Part shown: positions 15,360 to 23,049 of the stretch, piece by piece
Position numbering within the stretch: position 1 is the first letter of the stretch
How the letters are laid out: each line of letters opens with the position of its first letter
Assembly: GCA_946630315.1 (NCBI GenBank)
Contig: CAMOYT010000004.1
Span: forward strand, 1 to 60,042
Source: an uncultured Bacillota bacterium
GTDB lineage: Bacteria > Bacillota_I > Bacilli_A > RF39 > UBA660
Length of the DNA stretch: 60,042 nt
Reading direction: 5' to 3'
Notes under the pieces: model-generated
Told to the model about the DNA's origin: nothing
Databases searched by the model: none
The model's input: only the letters and a program-made list of their open reading frames with translations
Program-made: the position numbers and the translations under genes

Positions 15360-16287
15360 TTATTTAATTGAAGGAACTGATTTCGGCGCTCTAAGTGCCG
15401 AAATTAAGTCTATAATTAAGTCTAATAAGTTTGATGAAGCTTCTATTAGTTATTATGATATGGAAGTAGACTTATTGGATAAAGTGTTAGAAGACTTAGA
15501 TACTTATAGTTTTTTAAGTGATAAGAAAGTTATTATTATTAAGAATATGGATAAGATTAGTATTGATAATAATAAAAATTATTTAGATCATTTTTATAAA
15601 TACTTGGAAAATCCTAGTAGTGATAATTTACTAATTATTTCTGGTTCTAAGTTTAATAATACTTTAAAGGTTACTAAAGAGTTAAAGAAGTATTGTAAAT
15701 ATACTGAAATTAGTTTAGATGTATATAAATATACTGAGAATTTATTAAAAGATTATACTGTAGATAAAAATACGATTAGATTAATTGTTGAATATTCTTT
15801 AAATGATATTTCTAAAATAGAAAATGATTGTCATAAATTGATGGATTATTGTTTTGATTCTAAAGTTATTAATAGAGAAGATGTTTTAGAATTAGTATCA
15901 CAAAAGTTAGGTGATTCTAAAGATTTAACTTTTTCGTTTATTAGATCTCTTGGAGAAAGAGACAAGAGTGAATCATTAAAAAAGTATAAGGAATTGCTTG
16001 AATATAATATCGAGCCTTTAGCACTTATAGGATTAGTAGCATCACAAATTAGAATTATTTATCAAGTTAAGAGTTTAGAAAAAAATAATTTAAGTGATAA
16101 AGAGATTGCTGATATGTTGGGTGAAAAGAGTGATTATCGAATTAAAAAGACTCGTGAGGTTACTAGATATTATAGTGAAAGTGAATTATTAAAATTAATG
16201 ATAGATTTATCTGATATTGATTTAAAATGTAAAAGTAGTGATGTTGATCCTAATTATTTAATTGAAGTATTTTTATTAAATTTATAA
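15352..16287 (+). CDS. holA: DNA polymerase III subunit delta (YqeN type)
   Basis: HolA is the clamp-loader subunit that opens the beta clamp. The 311-residue product starts with GTG, overlapping the alaS stop by 8 nt (GTGAATAG), and opens with MNSYLIEGTDFGAL. Conserved blocks include YSFLSDKKVIIIKNMDK, LEYNIEPLALIGLVASQIRIIYQVK and the terminal LIEVFLLNL. Size and motif order fit the Firmicutes YqeN/HolA group. Its SD is poor, so it probably relies on ribosomes arriving from alaS. Being in the T-box operon ties clamp-loader supply to alanine-tRNA charging. Confidence 0.88.
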   Translation: MNSYLIEGTDFGALSAEIKSIIKSNKFDEASISYYDMEVDLLDKVLEDLDTYSFLSDKKVIIIKNMDKISIDNNKNYLDHFYKYLENPSSDNLLIISGSKFNNTLKVTKELKKYCKYTEISLDVYKYTENLLKDYTVDKNTIRLIVEYSLNDISKIENDCHKLMDYCFDSKVINREDVLELVSQKLGDSKDLTFSFIRSLGERDKSESLKKYKELLEYNIEPLALIGLVASQIRIIYQVKSLEKNNLSDKEIADMLGEKSDYRIKKTREVTRYYSESELLKLMIDLSDIDLKCKSSDVDPNYLIEVFLLNL

Positions 16288-16291
16288 AAGA

Positions 16292-16318
16292 AAAAAGCCA
16301 TTTAGGCTTTTTCTTTTT
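16292..16318. terminator. Bidirectional terminator between holA and acyl-CoA ligase
   Basis: AAAAAGCC (16292-16299), loop ATTTA and GGCTTTTT (16305-16312), flanked by A's and T's. It overlaps the last codons of the convergent ligase gene. Confidence 0.85.
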
Positions 16319-18029
16319 CTAGTTTTTTATAATCTACTTTTCCAACTAATGTTTTAGGAAGTGATTTTCTAAATTCATAATATTTGGGTATCATATAATG
16401 GGCTAGTTTTATTTTTAAATATTCTTTTATCTCTTTTTCTATTTTAGATGTTGGTTCTAAGCCTTCTTTTAGAACTATGAAGGCTTTTCCTACTTGTATT
16501 TTATATTTATCTGGTAGGCCTATAACACAAGATGTTACTATGTTTGGATGTTCATTTAATACTTCTTCAATATGTGATGGGTAGACATTATATCCACTTG
16601 TTATTATCATTCGTTTTAGTCTTTGAACAAAGAACAATACTCCTTGTTCATTTAAATAACCCATATCTCCAGTATGAACCCATATATTTCCTTTATCATC
16701 TTTTTCTAGAACATCATTTGTTTCTTTTTCATTATTTAAATAACCCATCATTACTGTTGGTCCGGATATTAATATTTCTCCTGTTTCTCCGAATGGTAAT
16801 TCTTCTTTAGTATTAATATCAATTATTTTGACTTTATTACTTGGTAATGGTATTCCGACACTACCTGGGAGGTCTGATCCTAGTGCTCCAAAGATGACTC
16901 CTCCTGATGTTTCTGTCATACCATATCCTTGAATGATATGATGTTTTGAATTATGTTCTCTTAAGAATTTATTTACTAATTTATTCTTATCTTTTGATAA
17001 AGAGTCTCCACCTGAGACTATATATTTAACATTAGATAGATCAATATTTTGCATATGCTTGTTCTTTAACATTGCTTCAAAAAGAGTAGGGACACCAGGT
17101 ATTACTGTTGGATGATATTTTGTTATTAATTTATCAAACCTAGTAGCATCAAATTTAGGTACCATTATTACTGTTTCTCCAGTTGAGATTGGAAAGTGAA
17201 GACATTCTACTAAACCAAAACAATGAAACATTGGTAATATTGATAAGAAGGAATCACTATCATTTAATTCAGGTAGGGCAATTTTAGCTTGGTTAACGAC
17301 AACATTTATATTTCCATTTGAAAGTAATATATGTTTTGGAGTACCAGTTGTTCCTCCTGAATGTAGTATTGTTGCGACATCATCTTTTGTTCTATGAACT
17401 AAGACATCTGTATCATATTGTTTTCCTTTTTCTAAGAAATTATGCCAAGAGATATATCTTTCATTACTTTTTGGTATTTTTACTTTTCTATCTTCTAATA
17501 GATAATAACCAATCTTTAATGGATTTGGCATTGAGTCTCTTGGAGATACAATTATAGTTTTATATAAATTAGTTTCTTTAATAATATTATCTACTTTGTT
17601 ATAGGCAATATTGATTGTTAGTAATACAACACTATTTGTTGCGATTAAGGTTTGCTTTATTTCTTCTTCAGAACTTAGGGGATGGATCATATTAGCAATT
17701 GCTCCTATTTTTGAAGTTGCATATAACATAATAACAGCTTCAGGAGTGTTTGCCATACAAATAGATACAACATCATCTTTTCTTACTCCTTGCGATCTTA
17801 ATGCTTTAGCGCATAAATCTATATCATTAAATAGTTCTTTATATGTTATTTTTCTATTAAAATAATTAATAGCAATATTATTCATATTACTTAAATTAGA
17901 TTTATATATAAACTCATATAATGACATATCTGGTATTTGTACTTCTCTTTTATCTTTTGGATAAAACTTTAACCAAGGATATTTCTCTGTTATTTTTAAT
18001 TTCTTTTTAATAGTATCTATAATACTCAT
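16302..18029 (-). CDS. Acyl-CoA ligase / AMP-binding enzyme (copy 1)
   Basis: A 575-residue adenylate-forming enzyme (ANL superfamily), probably activating a fatty acid to acyl-AMP and acyl-CoA. Motifs in order: the A3 loop LHSGGTTGTPKHILLS, KYIVSGGDSLS, GYGMTETSGG (A5), the hinge region with HTGDMGYL and VQRLKRMIITSGYNVYP, and a late lysine in LPKTLVGKVDYKKLEKE. The N-terminal KYPWLKFYPKD block matches the paralogue at 48.8-50.6 kb. A TetR-family gene is divergent from it and probably controls it. SD GGAGC precedes ATG 18029. The exact acid substrate is not visible. Confidence 0.9.
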   Translation of the reverse strand: MSIIDTIKKKLKITEKYPWLKFYPKDKREVQIPDMSLYEFIYKSNLSNMNNIAINYFNRKITYKELFNDIDLCAKALRSQGVRKDDVVSICMANTPEAVIMLYATSKIGAIANMIHPLSSEEEIKQTLIATNSVVLLTINIAYNKVDNIIKETNLYKTIIVSPRDSMPNPLKIGYYLLEDRKVKIPKSNERYISWHNFLEKGKQYDTDVLVHRTKDDVATILHSGGTTGTPKHILLSNGNINVVVNQAKIALPELNDSDSFLSILPMFHCFGLVECLHFPISTGETVIMVPKFDATRFDKLITKYHPTVIPGVPTLFEAMLKNKHMQNIDLSNVKYIVSGGDSLSKDKNKLVNKFLREHNSKHHIIQGYGMTETSGGVIFGALGSDLPGSVGIPLPSNKVKIIDINTKEELPFGETGEILISGPTVMMGYLNNEKETNDVLEKDDKGNIWVHTGDMGYLNEQGVLFFVQRLKRMIITSGYNVYPSHIEEVLNEHPNIVTSCVIGLPDKYKIQVGKAFIVLKEGLEPTSKIEKEIKEYLKIKLAHYMIPKYYEFRKSLPKTLVGKVDYKKLEKEKA

Positions 18030-18168
18030 AAATTTGCTCCTTTTTTAAACATTTGTTGAATATTTATCTATTTCATTATATAATTTAGATATAATTAAAT
18101 TCAATAAGCAATTTGGATTGTATTGTTAAATATTAAACAGATTAGTATTAAATTGTATAGGAGGATAT
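18030..18168. promoter_or_regulatory. Divergent promoter region between acyl-CoA ligase and TetR gene
   Basis: This 139-bp, AT-rich stretch must hold both promoters. ACATTTGT at 18049-18056 equals the half-site of the inverted repeat in front of the MMPL/TetR pair at 54.5 kb. A loose inverted repeat (CAATA-AG-CAAT, 4-nt gap, ATTG-TATTG) lies at about 18102-18125. The SD for the TetR gene is AGGAGG just before 18169. Operator assignment is tentative. Confidence 0.4.
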
Positions 18169-18741
18169 ATGGATAGAAGAATTAAATATACTAAAGGTGT
18201 TATTAAAGATACATTTTTAAATTTATTAGAAGAGAAAGATATTAGTAATATTACTGTTACTGAAGTATGTAAGATTGCTGATATAAACCGAGCTACATTT
18301 TATAGATATTATGATGATTGCTATGACTTACTTAAGAAGATACAAGATGAATTTATGGAAGAATTGACTAATTCATCACCTATGATTAATTTGCCAGATG
18401 AGTCTGTTTATGATTTTACATATGGTGTTTTAAAAGTGTTTGAGAATAATAAGAAATTAATTACTTTACTTTTTAATACTAATAATAATATTTATTTTTT
18501 GAATGAAGTATTAGAATATTGCTATAATAAATGTGTTTTAAAGTGGAGTAGTTTGTTTCCAGATTATAATAAAAATATGATTGAATATCAAACAGTATTT
18601 ATCTTTAATGGAGCTCTTGGAGTGATTAATTATTGGATTAAGAATGATTTTTTGGAGGATGCTAGTTTTATTGCTAAAATGATTGAAGATACAACTATTG
18701 ATGGAGTAAATAAATATATTACAACTAAAAAAAGTAGTTAA
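18169..18741 (+). CDS. TetR/AcrR family transcriptional regulator (copy 1)
   Basis: A 190-residue repressor. The N-terminal HTH is typical: IKDTFLNLLEEKDISNITVTEVCKIA, then DINRATFYRYYDDCYDLLKKI (residues 35-55). The rest is an all-helical ligand-binding domain of the kind seen in DhaS-like TetR proteins. Divergent from acyl-CoA ligase copy 1, so repression of that gene and of itself is likely, perhaps released by a fatty acid or acyl-CoA; this ligand is inference. A second TetR of the same type lies at 54.5 kb beside a second lipid-themed cluster. Confidence 0.88.
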   Translation: MDRRIKYTKGVIKDTFLNLLEEKDISNITVTEVCKIADINRATFYRYYDDCYDLLKKIQDEFMEELTNSSPMINLPDESVYDFTYGVLKVFENNKKLITLLFNTNNNIYFLNEVLEYCYNKCVLKWSSLFPDYNKNMIEYQTVFIFNGALGVINYWIKNDFLEDASFIAKMIEDTTIDGVNKYITTKKSS

Positions 18742-18753
18742 TTACTACTTTTT
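18729..18753. terminator. Bidirectional terminator, TetR (+) / rarA (-)
   Basis: AAAAAGTAGT (18729-18738), loop TAATT and ACTACTTTTT (18744-18753). The two convergent genes overlap by 4 nt inside this hairpin. Confidence 0.85.
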
Positions 18754-19958
18754 TTTATTTGTTCTAAGCGATCATATATTTCTTTTATATTTTTTTCATA
18801 ACCAATTGTTTTTGGTTCATAATATTTTCTATTTTTAATTTTATCTGGAAGGTATTGTTGTACTACATAAGCACCTGGATAATCATGAGGATATTTATAT
18901 GTAGTTGAATCTGTTTTTATATGAGGTGGTAGGTTTCCTGTATTTCCTTTTTCAATATCTTCGATTGCTTTATCGAATGCTACATGAGCTGTATTTGATT
19001 TAGGAGATAGTGCCATTTCTGTAATAATTGTACCTATTGGAATTCTTGCTTCTGGTAGACCAACTCTTTCAGCAGCATTTATTGCAGCATCTAATCTTGG
19101 ACCAATAGCAGGATTAGCTAGACCTATATCTTCGTATGCTATTACTGATAGTCTTCTAAATAATGATTCTAAGTCTCCTTCCATTACTAGTCTTGCTGCA
19201 TAATGAAGAGAGGCATCTACATCACTACCTCTAATTGATTTTTGTAATCCACTTAAAACATCATAGTGCCCATCACCGTTCTTATCACTAAAAAAGACTG
19301 GTTTATTATTAATACTTTTTATTTTTTCTTCGGTAATGGTTTTATCATCTGTAGAATAATATGCTATTTCTAATAGATTGTAGGCATATCTTAAGTCATT
19401 ACCAGATAGTCTTGCTATTAATTTAATACTATTATCATCTATTTTTATTCCTTTTAAATCTTCATGTTTTATAGCCTTTTTAAGTCCTTTAATTATATCT
19501 TTTTCTTCTAATTCTTGAAGTTCAAATAATTGACATCTTGATCTTATAGCTGGGTTAATAGCATGGTATGGATTAGATGTTGTCATTCCAATTAGTGTTA
19601 TTAATCCACTTTCTAATTGTGGCAATAAAACATCTTGTTTATCTTTATTTAATCTATGTATTTCATCCATTATTAAAACAATACCATCATACATTTTAGC
19701 TTCTTCTATTACTATATCTAAGTCTTTTTTAGTATTTACTGTGGCATTTAAGAATCTATATCTTATTCCTAGTTCATTTACAATAGCATTAGCAATTGAA
19801 GTTTTTCCAATACCAGGTTTTCCATATAAGATCATAGAAAATAGTTTTTTATTTTTTACTAAGTTTGTTAATACTTTTCCTTTACCGATTAAGTGAGTTT
19901 GCCCAATAACTTCAGAAAGATTAGTTGGTGCTAGTTTAATCGCAAGAGGTTTATTCAT
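18738..19958 (-). CDS. rarA: Replication-associated recombination ATPase RarA (MgsA)
   Basis: An AAA+ ATPase related to clamp loaders and RuvB that acts at stalled replication forks. The product (406 residues from ATG 19958) has PTNLSEVIGQTHLIGKGKVL, the Walker A YGKPGIGKTSIANAI, the Walker B IVLIMDEIHRLNKDKQD and sensor 1 IGMTTSNPYHAINPAIRSRCQ. The RarA-specific C-terminal domain has RRLSVIAYEDIGLANP and the motif YKYPHDYPGAYVVQQYLPD. I prefer ATG 19958 because the GTG three codons upstream is part of the SD (GGTGAT). Confidence 0.95.
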   Translation of the reverse strand: MNKPLAIKLAPTNLSEVIGQTHLIGKGKVLTNLVKNKKLFSMILYGKPGIGKTSIANAIVNELGIRYRFLNATVNTKKDLDIVIEEAKMYDGIVLIMDEIHRLNKDKQDVLLPQLESGLITLIGMTTSNPYHAINPAIRSRCQLFELQELEEKDIIKGLKKAIKHEDLKGIKIDDNSIKLIARLSGNDLRYAYNLLEIAYYSTDDKTITEEKIKSINNKPVFFSDKNGDGHYDVLSGLQKSIRGSDVDASLHYAARLVMEGDLESLFRRLSVIAYEDIGLANPAIGPRLDAAINAAERVGLPEARIPIGTIITEMALSPKSNTAHVAFDKAIEDIEKGNTGNLPPHIKTDSTTYKYPHDYPGAYVVQQYLPDKIKNRKYYEPKTIGYEKNIKEIYDRLEQIKKSSN

Positions 19959-19962
19959 AAAT

Positions 19963-19981
19963 ATCACCTAATAATATTATA
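19963..19981 (-). promoter_or_regulatory. Compact promoter and SD for rarA
   Basis: Minus-strand TATAAT (19981-19976), 6 nt, AGGTGAT (19969-19963), then ATTT-ATG. Confidence 0.6.
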
Positions 19982-19998
19982 ACTATAATTATGGTTTT

Positions 19999-20027
19999 TT
20001 GACAATAATTAGCTTTTATGGTATAAT
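19999..20027 (+). promoter_or_regulatory. Consensus sigma-A promoter of the leader-peptide operon
   Basis: TTGACA (19999-20004), a 17-nt spacer and TATAAT (20022-20027), with TG at 20019-20020 (extended -10). Both hexamers are perfect. This is among the strongest promoters in the window and drives the attenuator below. The start point should be near 20034. Confidence 0.88.
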
Positions 20028-20052
20028 TAGAGTACTTTTTGGAGGTTGTGTT

Positions 20053-20112
20053 ATGAATAATTTATATTTATTACGAAGAGATAGAGTTAATCATACACTT
20101 GTAGTACGGTAG
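20053..20112 (+). CDS. 19-residue leader peptide of the M20/GNAT operon
   Basis: The SD GGAGGT (20041-20046) stands 6 nt before ATG 20053. The frame reads MNNLYLLRRDRVNHTLVVR and stops with TAG at 20110-20112, just before the first strong hairpin. The short peptide has four Arg (codons CGA, AGA, AGA, CGG) and four Leu, and no transmembrane look. Its position between a strong promoter and a terminator that is partner to an antiterminator suggests a regulatory, not structural, product. Arg-sensitive or drug-sensitive stalling is inference. Confidence 0.75.
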   Translation: MNNLYLLRRDRVNHTLVVR

Positions 20113-20215
20113 AAATATCAGATACAAGTGGTTTTATGTTGCTTGTATCTTGTAATAAATATTTAAATTATTATGTATAAATATTAGATCTAGATGCAAG
20201 CATCTAGATTTTTTT
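20096..20215 (+). promoter_or_regulatory. Ribosome-dependent transcription attenuator
   Basis: Alternative pairings are visible. A:B pairs CACTTGTA (20096-20103, inside the leader frame) with TACAAGTG (20123-20130). B:C pairs AGATACAAG (20120-20128) with CTTGTATCT (20142-20150). C:D pairs TGCTTGTATCT (20140-20150) with AGATGCAAGCA (20192-20202), 11 bp with one G-U, an antiterminator. D:E is the terminator ATCTAGATGC (20188-20197) / GCATCTAGAT (20200-20209) with T's to 20215. A ribosome stalled before segment A allows A:B, then C:D, so read-through; a ribosome reaching the stop covers A, so B:C and the terminator form. Logic is as in classic amino-acid attenuators. Confidence 0.8.
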
Positions 20216-20231
20216 ATTGGGAGGAGTAAAT

Positions 20232-21287
20232 ATGAAGAAAGAAATAATTAATCTAACAAAGAAATTAATGAGTTTTAAAACTTATAAAGATAATAAAAAT
20301 GAATTTAAAAAATTATTTAATTATATAAAGAAAAAATATAATAATTTAGTTATTGTAGAAAAAGAAATAAAGGGAAATATTTGTTTAATACTTAGTAATT
20401 ATGATACTAAGACATTTGACGTAGTATTTTGTTGTCATGTAGATGTAGTTTATAGTAAAGACTTTATAGTTAGTGAGGATAATACTAATATCTATGGTAG
20501 AGGTAGTATTGATATGAAAGGTGGAGTTGCTTGTTCAATAGAAGCTTTAAATAATTATAAAGGTAAAAAGAAAATAGGAGTAATTCTTACAAGTGATGAA
20601 GAAATAGATGGATATTGTTGTGAGAAGCTATTAGAAGAATATAGTAGTAGTCTTGCGATTATACCAGATGGTGGAAAGAATTTTGCTTTAATTAAAGAAG
20701 AAAAAGGATTATTGCAATTGGAATTAGAATTAAAAACTAAGAGTAGTCATGCAAGTCAACCATGGAATGGTGTAAATGCTATTGATGAGTTATATAAAGT
20801 ATATTTAGAATTATTAAATATATATCCATTACCTAAAGATAGTAATGATTATATTACTAGTATTAATTTAGGAAAAATAATTGGAGGTAATAGTTTTAAT
20901 AGTGTAGCAGATAATTGCTTAATGTATTTAGATATTAGATATACTAGTGATACTAATAAGGATGAAATTATTAATAATATTTATAAAATAAATAGTATTG
21001 TTACTATTAATGTAATATTAGAAAGTAATATTTTTAAATGTGATATTAATAATAAAATGATTATTAAATATATTGATATATGTAAGAATGAACTTAATAG
21101 AGATATTGATATTATTGGCTGTGAATCTAGTAGTGATGCAGTATATTTTAGTAATAAAAATATTCCAACTATTATTATGAATCCAGTTGGTGACTTTCCT
21201 CATGGTGATTTAGAATATGTTAATAAAGAAAGCTTAATTAATTTATATAATATTTATCATAAGTTTTTGGAGAGTTTAGATGATTAG
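20232..21287 (+). CDS. M20 family metallopeptidase / deacylase (ArgE/DapE-like)
   Basis: A 351-residue zinc-dependent hydrolase. Metal and active-site residues are all visible: CCHVDVV (His, and catalytic Asp two residues on), GRGSIDMKGG (bridging Asp), LTSDEEIDG (catalytic Glu plus metal Glu), IPDGG (Asp) and a late FPHGD (His). The dimerisation domain lies between about residues 160 and 260. Members remove acyl groups or N-terminal residues; the substrate is unknown. SD GGGAGGAG (20219-20226) supports ATG 20232. The gene sits behind the leader-peptide attenuator and overlaps a GNAT gene by 8 nt, so an acyl/acetyl-amino-acid substrate would be reasonable. Confidence 0.87.
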   Translation: MKKEIINLTKKLMSFKTYKDNKNEFKKLFNYIKKKYNNLVIVEKEIKGNICLILSNYDTKTFDVVFCCHVDVVYSKDFIVSEDNTNIYGRGSIDMKGGVACSIEALNNYKGKKKIGVILTSDEEIDGYCCEKLLEEYSSSLAIIPDGGKNFALIKEEKGLLQLELELKTKSSHASQPWNGVNAIDELYKVYLELLNIYPLPKDSNDYITSINLGKIIGGNSFNSVADNCLMYLDIRYTSDTNKDEIINNIYKINSIVTINVILESNIFKCDINNKMIIKYIDICKNELNRDIDIIGCESSSDAVYFSNKNIPTIIMNPVGDFPHGDLEYVNKESLINLYNIYHKFLESLDD

Positions 21288-22017
21288 TTTAGGTTTTTTA
21301 GAGAGTTTAGATAAGTATGAATTAAATAGATTAAAATATGGATTAATTAAGAAAGATAAAAGTGAATTAAAAATATGGGAAAAGTTAGATAATGGTTGCT
21401 ATATAGGTACTATGGGATATAGTGAAGATAATATTAAGGTGTTATTTGATTTATTACAAAGTTTTAGTGAACAATATGGAGAAGAAATAGACTATGAAGC
21501 TGCTAAAGAAGAATTACAATTATATCAAGATAGAGGTAAATTATTTATCTATTTTAATGAAGAAATGAAGCCTATTAGTATGAATGGTGTTATTTATAAT
21601 GAAGATAATATATCAGTAGATTTTATTAAAAAAGATGGTAATAAGCCAAGTAATTTATATTTTTATGGATTAAGTACTTTAAAGGAATATAGAGGATTAG
21701 GTGCCTGCAATCACTTAGTAGATTTTGCTATTAAATATGCATATTATAATGACTTTGATTTAGTATATGCTAGAACTGATTTAGTTAATTCTAATTCTGA
21801 AGGTATTATGAAAAAACATGGTATGGATATATGTACATTTAATGATAGTATTATTGCTGAATGGGTTGATGTTACTGATGATCAAGGAGATTATAGATTA
21901 CATTTATGGAGACCTTTAAAAAGAAATATTATGTGTTTTCCTAAAAAAGATGCGATTTTTGCTGATATGGATAGGAAAATTGATAATAATAAGGTTATAA
22001 AAAAGACTGTTGCTTAA
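21280..22017 (+). CDS. GNAT-fold acetyltransferase-like protein
   Basis: A 245-residue protein whose C-terminal half carries a GNAT core: FYGLSTLKEYRGLGACNHLV (the R-G-x-G-A acetyl-CoA loop, about residues 128-147) followed by a helix and VYARTDLVNSNSEGIMKKHGM. The N-terminal part is a helical lead-in. The start ATG overlaps the M20 stop in ATGATTAG (8 nt). The pair (deacylase plus acetyltransferase) is under one attenuator, and they may act on the same amino-acid or amino-sugar pool; this is inference. A strong terminator follows. Confidence 0.75.
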   Translation: MISLGFLESLDKYELNRLKYGLIKKDKSELKIWEKLDNGCYIGTMGYSEDNIKVLFDLLQSFSEQYGEEIDYEAAKEELQLYQDRGKLFIYFNEEMKPISMNGVIYNEDNISVDFIKKDGNKPSNLYFYGLSTLKEYRGLGACNHLVDFAIKYAYYNDFDLVYARTDLVNSNSEGIMKKHGMDICTFNDSIIAEWVDVTDDQGDYRLHLWRPLKRNIMCFPKKDAIFADMDRKIDNNKVIKKTVA

Positions 22018-22027
22018 GTCTTTTTTT
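21999..22027 (+). terminator. Terminator of the M20/GNAT operon
   Basis: AAAAAAGACT (21999-22008), loop GTTGCTTA and AGTCTTTTTT (22017-22026). The stop codon is in the loop/3' arm. Confidence 0.8.
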
Positions 22028-22049
22028 ATTTATTTTTGCATGTTTTTTT

Positions 22050-22066
22050 GATAAAATAGTTATAGA
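22050..22066 (+). promoter_or_regulatory. Promoter element identical to that of the T-box operon
   Basis: TTGATAAAATAGTTATA is repeated exactly at 11217-11233 in front of the T-box leader. It holds the extended -10 TGaTAAAAT. An SD (AAAGGA) and ATG 22085 follow. Confidence 0.5.
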
Positions 22067-22084
22067 TTAGAAAGGATTGATTAG

Positions 22085-23041
22085 ATGTTAATATTGGATA
22101 ATATTGTTTCAGTATGTTCAGATCCAGCACTTGGTATGACTTTATCTGTATTTAAGAGAATTATTAATATTGTACAAATAGTTGGTCCAATTCTTTTTAT
22201 GTTGGCACTTGCATATAATTTTTTTCAATTAATGATGAATCCTGAAGAGAAAAAATTAGTTAAGAAATGTTTTAATTCTTTATGGGGTGCTTTATTAATA
22301 TTTGGTATTACGGTTTTTGTTAATCTAACTATGAGTATGTTGGATTCTGATTTTACACTTAGTTCTTGCTGGAATAATGTTGTTGTGACAAATACAAGAT
22401 CTAGTTATATATCTCCTAATGGAGAAAAAGGAAAAAAGATTTTTATTAATCCATCTGATTATGAAAAAGGTGATGAGAAAAAGACTGATGATGATACTTT
22501 TAGTGGTGAAGCAATAGATGGTACTGCTAAAAGAGCAGGGGATGTTGTGTGGGATCCTTCTAATGTTACTATTAAAAGTAATATAACTAGTGCTCAACTT
22601 GTTAAAGTATTAAATGCTCATGGTGGAAATGCTAAAAACTTTATTCCATATGCAACTGGATTAGTTACTGCAGAGAACAAATATAGTGTTAATGTTTTTT
22701 TCTTGCTTGGAGTTGAAGCATTAGAATCTGGTTGGGTTACATCTAGTATTGCTAAGAGTTGTAATAACTTAGGTGGTGTTTGCCAAAGTAGTAATCATCC
22801 TTCTAATGGATGTGGTTCTAATAGTAATTGTAGTTTTGCATATTTCTCATCAGTAAATGATTTTGTTGATTATCATGCTTCAATGTTACATACTAATTAT
22901 CTTACACCTGGTGGGTCTTATTATCATGGTACTAGTCCTTCTGCTGTTGTTACTAATTATTGTCCAGGATGTAGTGAATGGCCTAGTGCTGTAATTAGTA
23001 TTGCTAATGGATTGTTTAAATATGTATCACAAGTTATTTAG
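22085..23041 (+). CDS. Two-TM TrbC/VirB2-like N-terminus fused to a glucosaminidase-type domain
   Basis: A 318-residue envelope protein. Residues 1-80 contain two hydrophobic helices (about 28-48, IVQIVGPILFMLALAYNFF, and 58-78, LWGALLIFGITVFVNLTMSML) joined by a short Lys-rich loop, which resembles TrbC/VirB2-type pilin-like subunits. A charged linker (about 105-160) leads to a lysozyme-like domain (about 165-318) with FIPYATGLVTAENKYSVN, the catalytic-type Glu in ALESGW, and NNLGGV, as in LytG/FlgJ glucosaminidases. Several Cys (CNNLGGVC, NGCGSNSNC, NYCPGC) may form disulfides. Cleavage of peptidoglycan glycan strands outside the membrane is likely. The fusion is unusual. Confidence 0.78.
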   Translation: MLILDNIVSVCSDPALGMTLSVFKRIINIVQIVGPILFMLALAYNFFQLMMNPEEKKLVKKCFNSLWGALLIFGITVFVNLTMSMLDSDFTLSSCWNNVVVTNTRSSYISPNGEKGKKIFINPSDYEKGDEKKTDDDTFSGEAIDGTAKRAGDVVWDPSNVTIKSNITSAQLVKVLNAHGGNAKNFIPYATGLVTAENKYSVNVFFLLGVEALESGWVTSSIAKSCNNLGGVCQSSNHPSNGCGSNSNCSFAYFSSVNDFVDYHASMLHTNYLTPGGSYYHGTSPSAVVTNYCPGCSEWPSAVISIANGLFKYVSQVI

Positions 23042-23049
23042 GAGGTATT

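Noticed and set aside
18738..18741. Frameshift between the TetR gene and rarA
   Set aside because: They are convergent genes whose stop codons overlap inside a bidirectional terminator; both proteins are complete.
20096..20215. A second T-box at 20.1-20.2 kb
   Set aside because: No T-box core (GGTGGNACCGCG-like) or specifier loop with AGTA/GAA is present; the pairings fit leader-peptide attenuation.
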